The notes beneath the pieces were generated by a model. That model was not told where the DNA came from, did not search any database, and saw only the letters and a list, made by a program, of their open reading frames with translations. DNA of 6,562 nt, from NCBI GenBank assembly GCA_021807975.1, contig JAKBCJ010000276.1, positions 1-6,562 of the forward strand. Direction: 5' to 3'. The position numbers and the translations under genes are program-made. Every line of letters starts with the position of its first letter. Position 1 is the stretch's first letter. Positions 6,393 to 6,562 of the stretch are shown here, piece by piece. This stretch comes from Pseudomonadota bacterium (GTDB taxonomy: Bacteria; Pseudomonadota; Alphaproteobacteria; Acetobacterales; Acetobacteraceae).

Positions 6393-6421
6393 ACCATATT
6401 GGCGGGGTTCTGCCCTGTCAA
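6393..6421 (-). promoter_or_regulatory. Sigma-70 promoter of the etfB-etfA-hbd operon
   Basis: On the minus strand a perfect -35 TTGACA (6421-6416) is followed by 17 bases and a -10 TATGGT (6398-6393) that matches four of six consensus positions. Transcription would begin near 6386, leaving a leader of about 98 bases before the etfB ATG. It lies in the 165-base gap after the HIG1-type gene, so the etf operon can be expressed independently of that gene. This is a single sequence match; the spacing and the perfect -35 make it the best promoter in the window. Confidence 0.65.
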
Positions 6422-6452
6422 ACGCGCGGGACGAAAAAAGCGAAATAGCAGG

Positions 6453-6562
6453 TCAGGAACGCAAAAGGCTCATGAGGATAATAAACAGAAGGATCGTCAT
6501 GCCCTGCAAAATCACGCGCCATTGCATAAGCTTGTTGGAGCGGCGGGGATTCGTCTCCCGCA
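6453..6562 (-). CDS. HIG1-type small membrane protein, partial (C-terminal 35 residues)
   Basis: The frame enters from the right edge and ends at a TGA at 6455-6453. The visible 35 residues hold a basic, polar segment with RRSNKLMQWRVILQG, followed by a hydrophobic segment of about 16 residues and a short SLLRS end. This matches the second half of the twin-transmembrane HIG1-domain proteins that often precede etfBA in Rhodospirillales: a loop with Asn-Lys-Leu-Met, Arg-Val and Leu-Gln-Gly leading into the second membrane helix. Mitochondrial HIG1 proteins support respiratory complexes; the bacterial role is not settled. The start and first helix lie outside the window. Confidence is limited by the short length. 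Confidence 0.65.
   Translation of the reverse strand, partial: RETNPRRSNKLMQWRVILQGMTILLFIILMSLLRS

Noticed and set aside
6432..6452. Intrinsic terminator after the HIG1-type gene
   Set aside because: There is a run of six T on the minus strand (6439-6434), but no convincing GC-rich stem directly before it.

Overview
The window looks like a stretch of an alphaproteobacterial chromosome, most likely from the Rhodospirillales or Acetobacteraceae. FlaF exists only in alphaproteobacteria. The flagellin is the short alphaproteobacterial type, and the block of a HIG1-type small membrane protein, etfB, etfA and a 3-hydroxybutyryl-CoA dehydrogenase is a familiar arrangement in that order. The family-level placement is inference from memory of such loci, not from a search.

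Left part (1-1800, all minus strand, transcribed leftward): a flagellar filament locus. It holds a 283-residue flagellin (fliC), the flagellin regulator flaF, and the first 105 residues of a tetratricopeptide-repeat protein cut off by the window edge. A 234-base gap with GC-rich stem-loops separates fliC from flaF. No flbT is visible in the window.

Middle part (1801-3615, plus strand): a 325-base divergent intergenic region, then a two-gene operon of the sulfite dehydrogenase type. It encodes an exported molybdenum-cofactor enzyme (SorA-like) and a small exported monohaem cytochrome c (SorB-like), overlapping by four bases. Together these would oxidise sulfite in the periplasm and pass electrons to the respiratory chain. 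The SorA-like protein is odd. At the position where the family carries the cysteine that binds molybdenum it has serine, and its only cysteine lies two residues earlier. The surrounding loop is also rewritten, while the other active-site residues I could place are kept. The gene also contains a run of nine G.

Right part (3628-6562, minus strand): a convergent intergenic hairpin, then a tightly packed operon read leftward as etfB, etfA and a 3-hydroxybutyryl-CoA dehydrogenase gene, with gaps of 2 and 0 bases. A near-consensus sigma-70 promoter with 17-base spacing lies upstream of etfB. The two ETF subunits make the flavoprotein that collects electrons from acyl-CoA and related dehydrogenases and hands them to ETF-ubiquinone oxidoreductase. 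The dehydrogenase acts on 3-hydroxyacyl-CoA in fatty-acid, butanoate or polyhydroxybutyrate metabolism. At the right edge is the C-terminal end of a small HIG1-type membrane protein.

Most of the window is ordinary. The strongest candidate for something not described is the SorA-like protein with the altered molybdenum-ligand loop.
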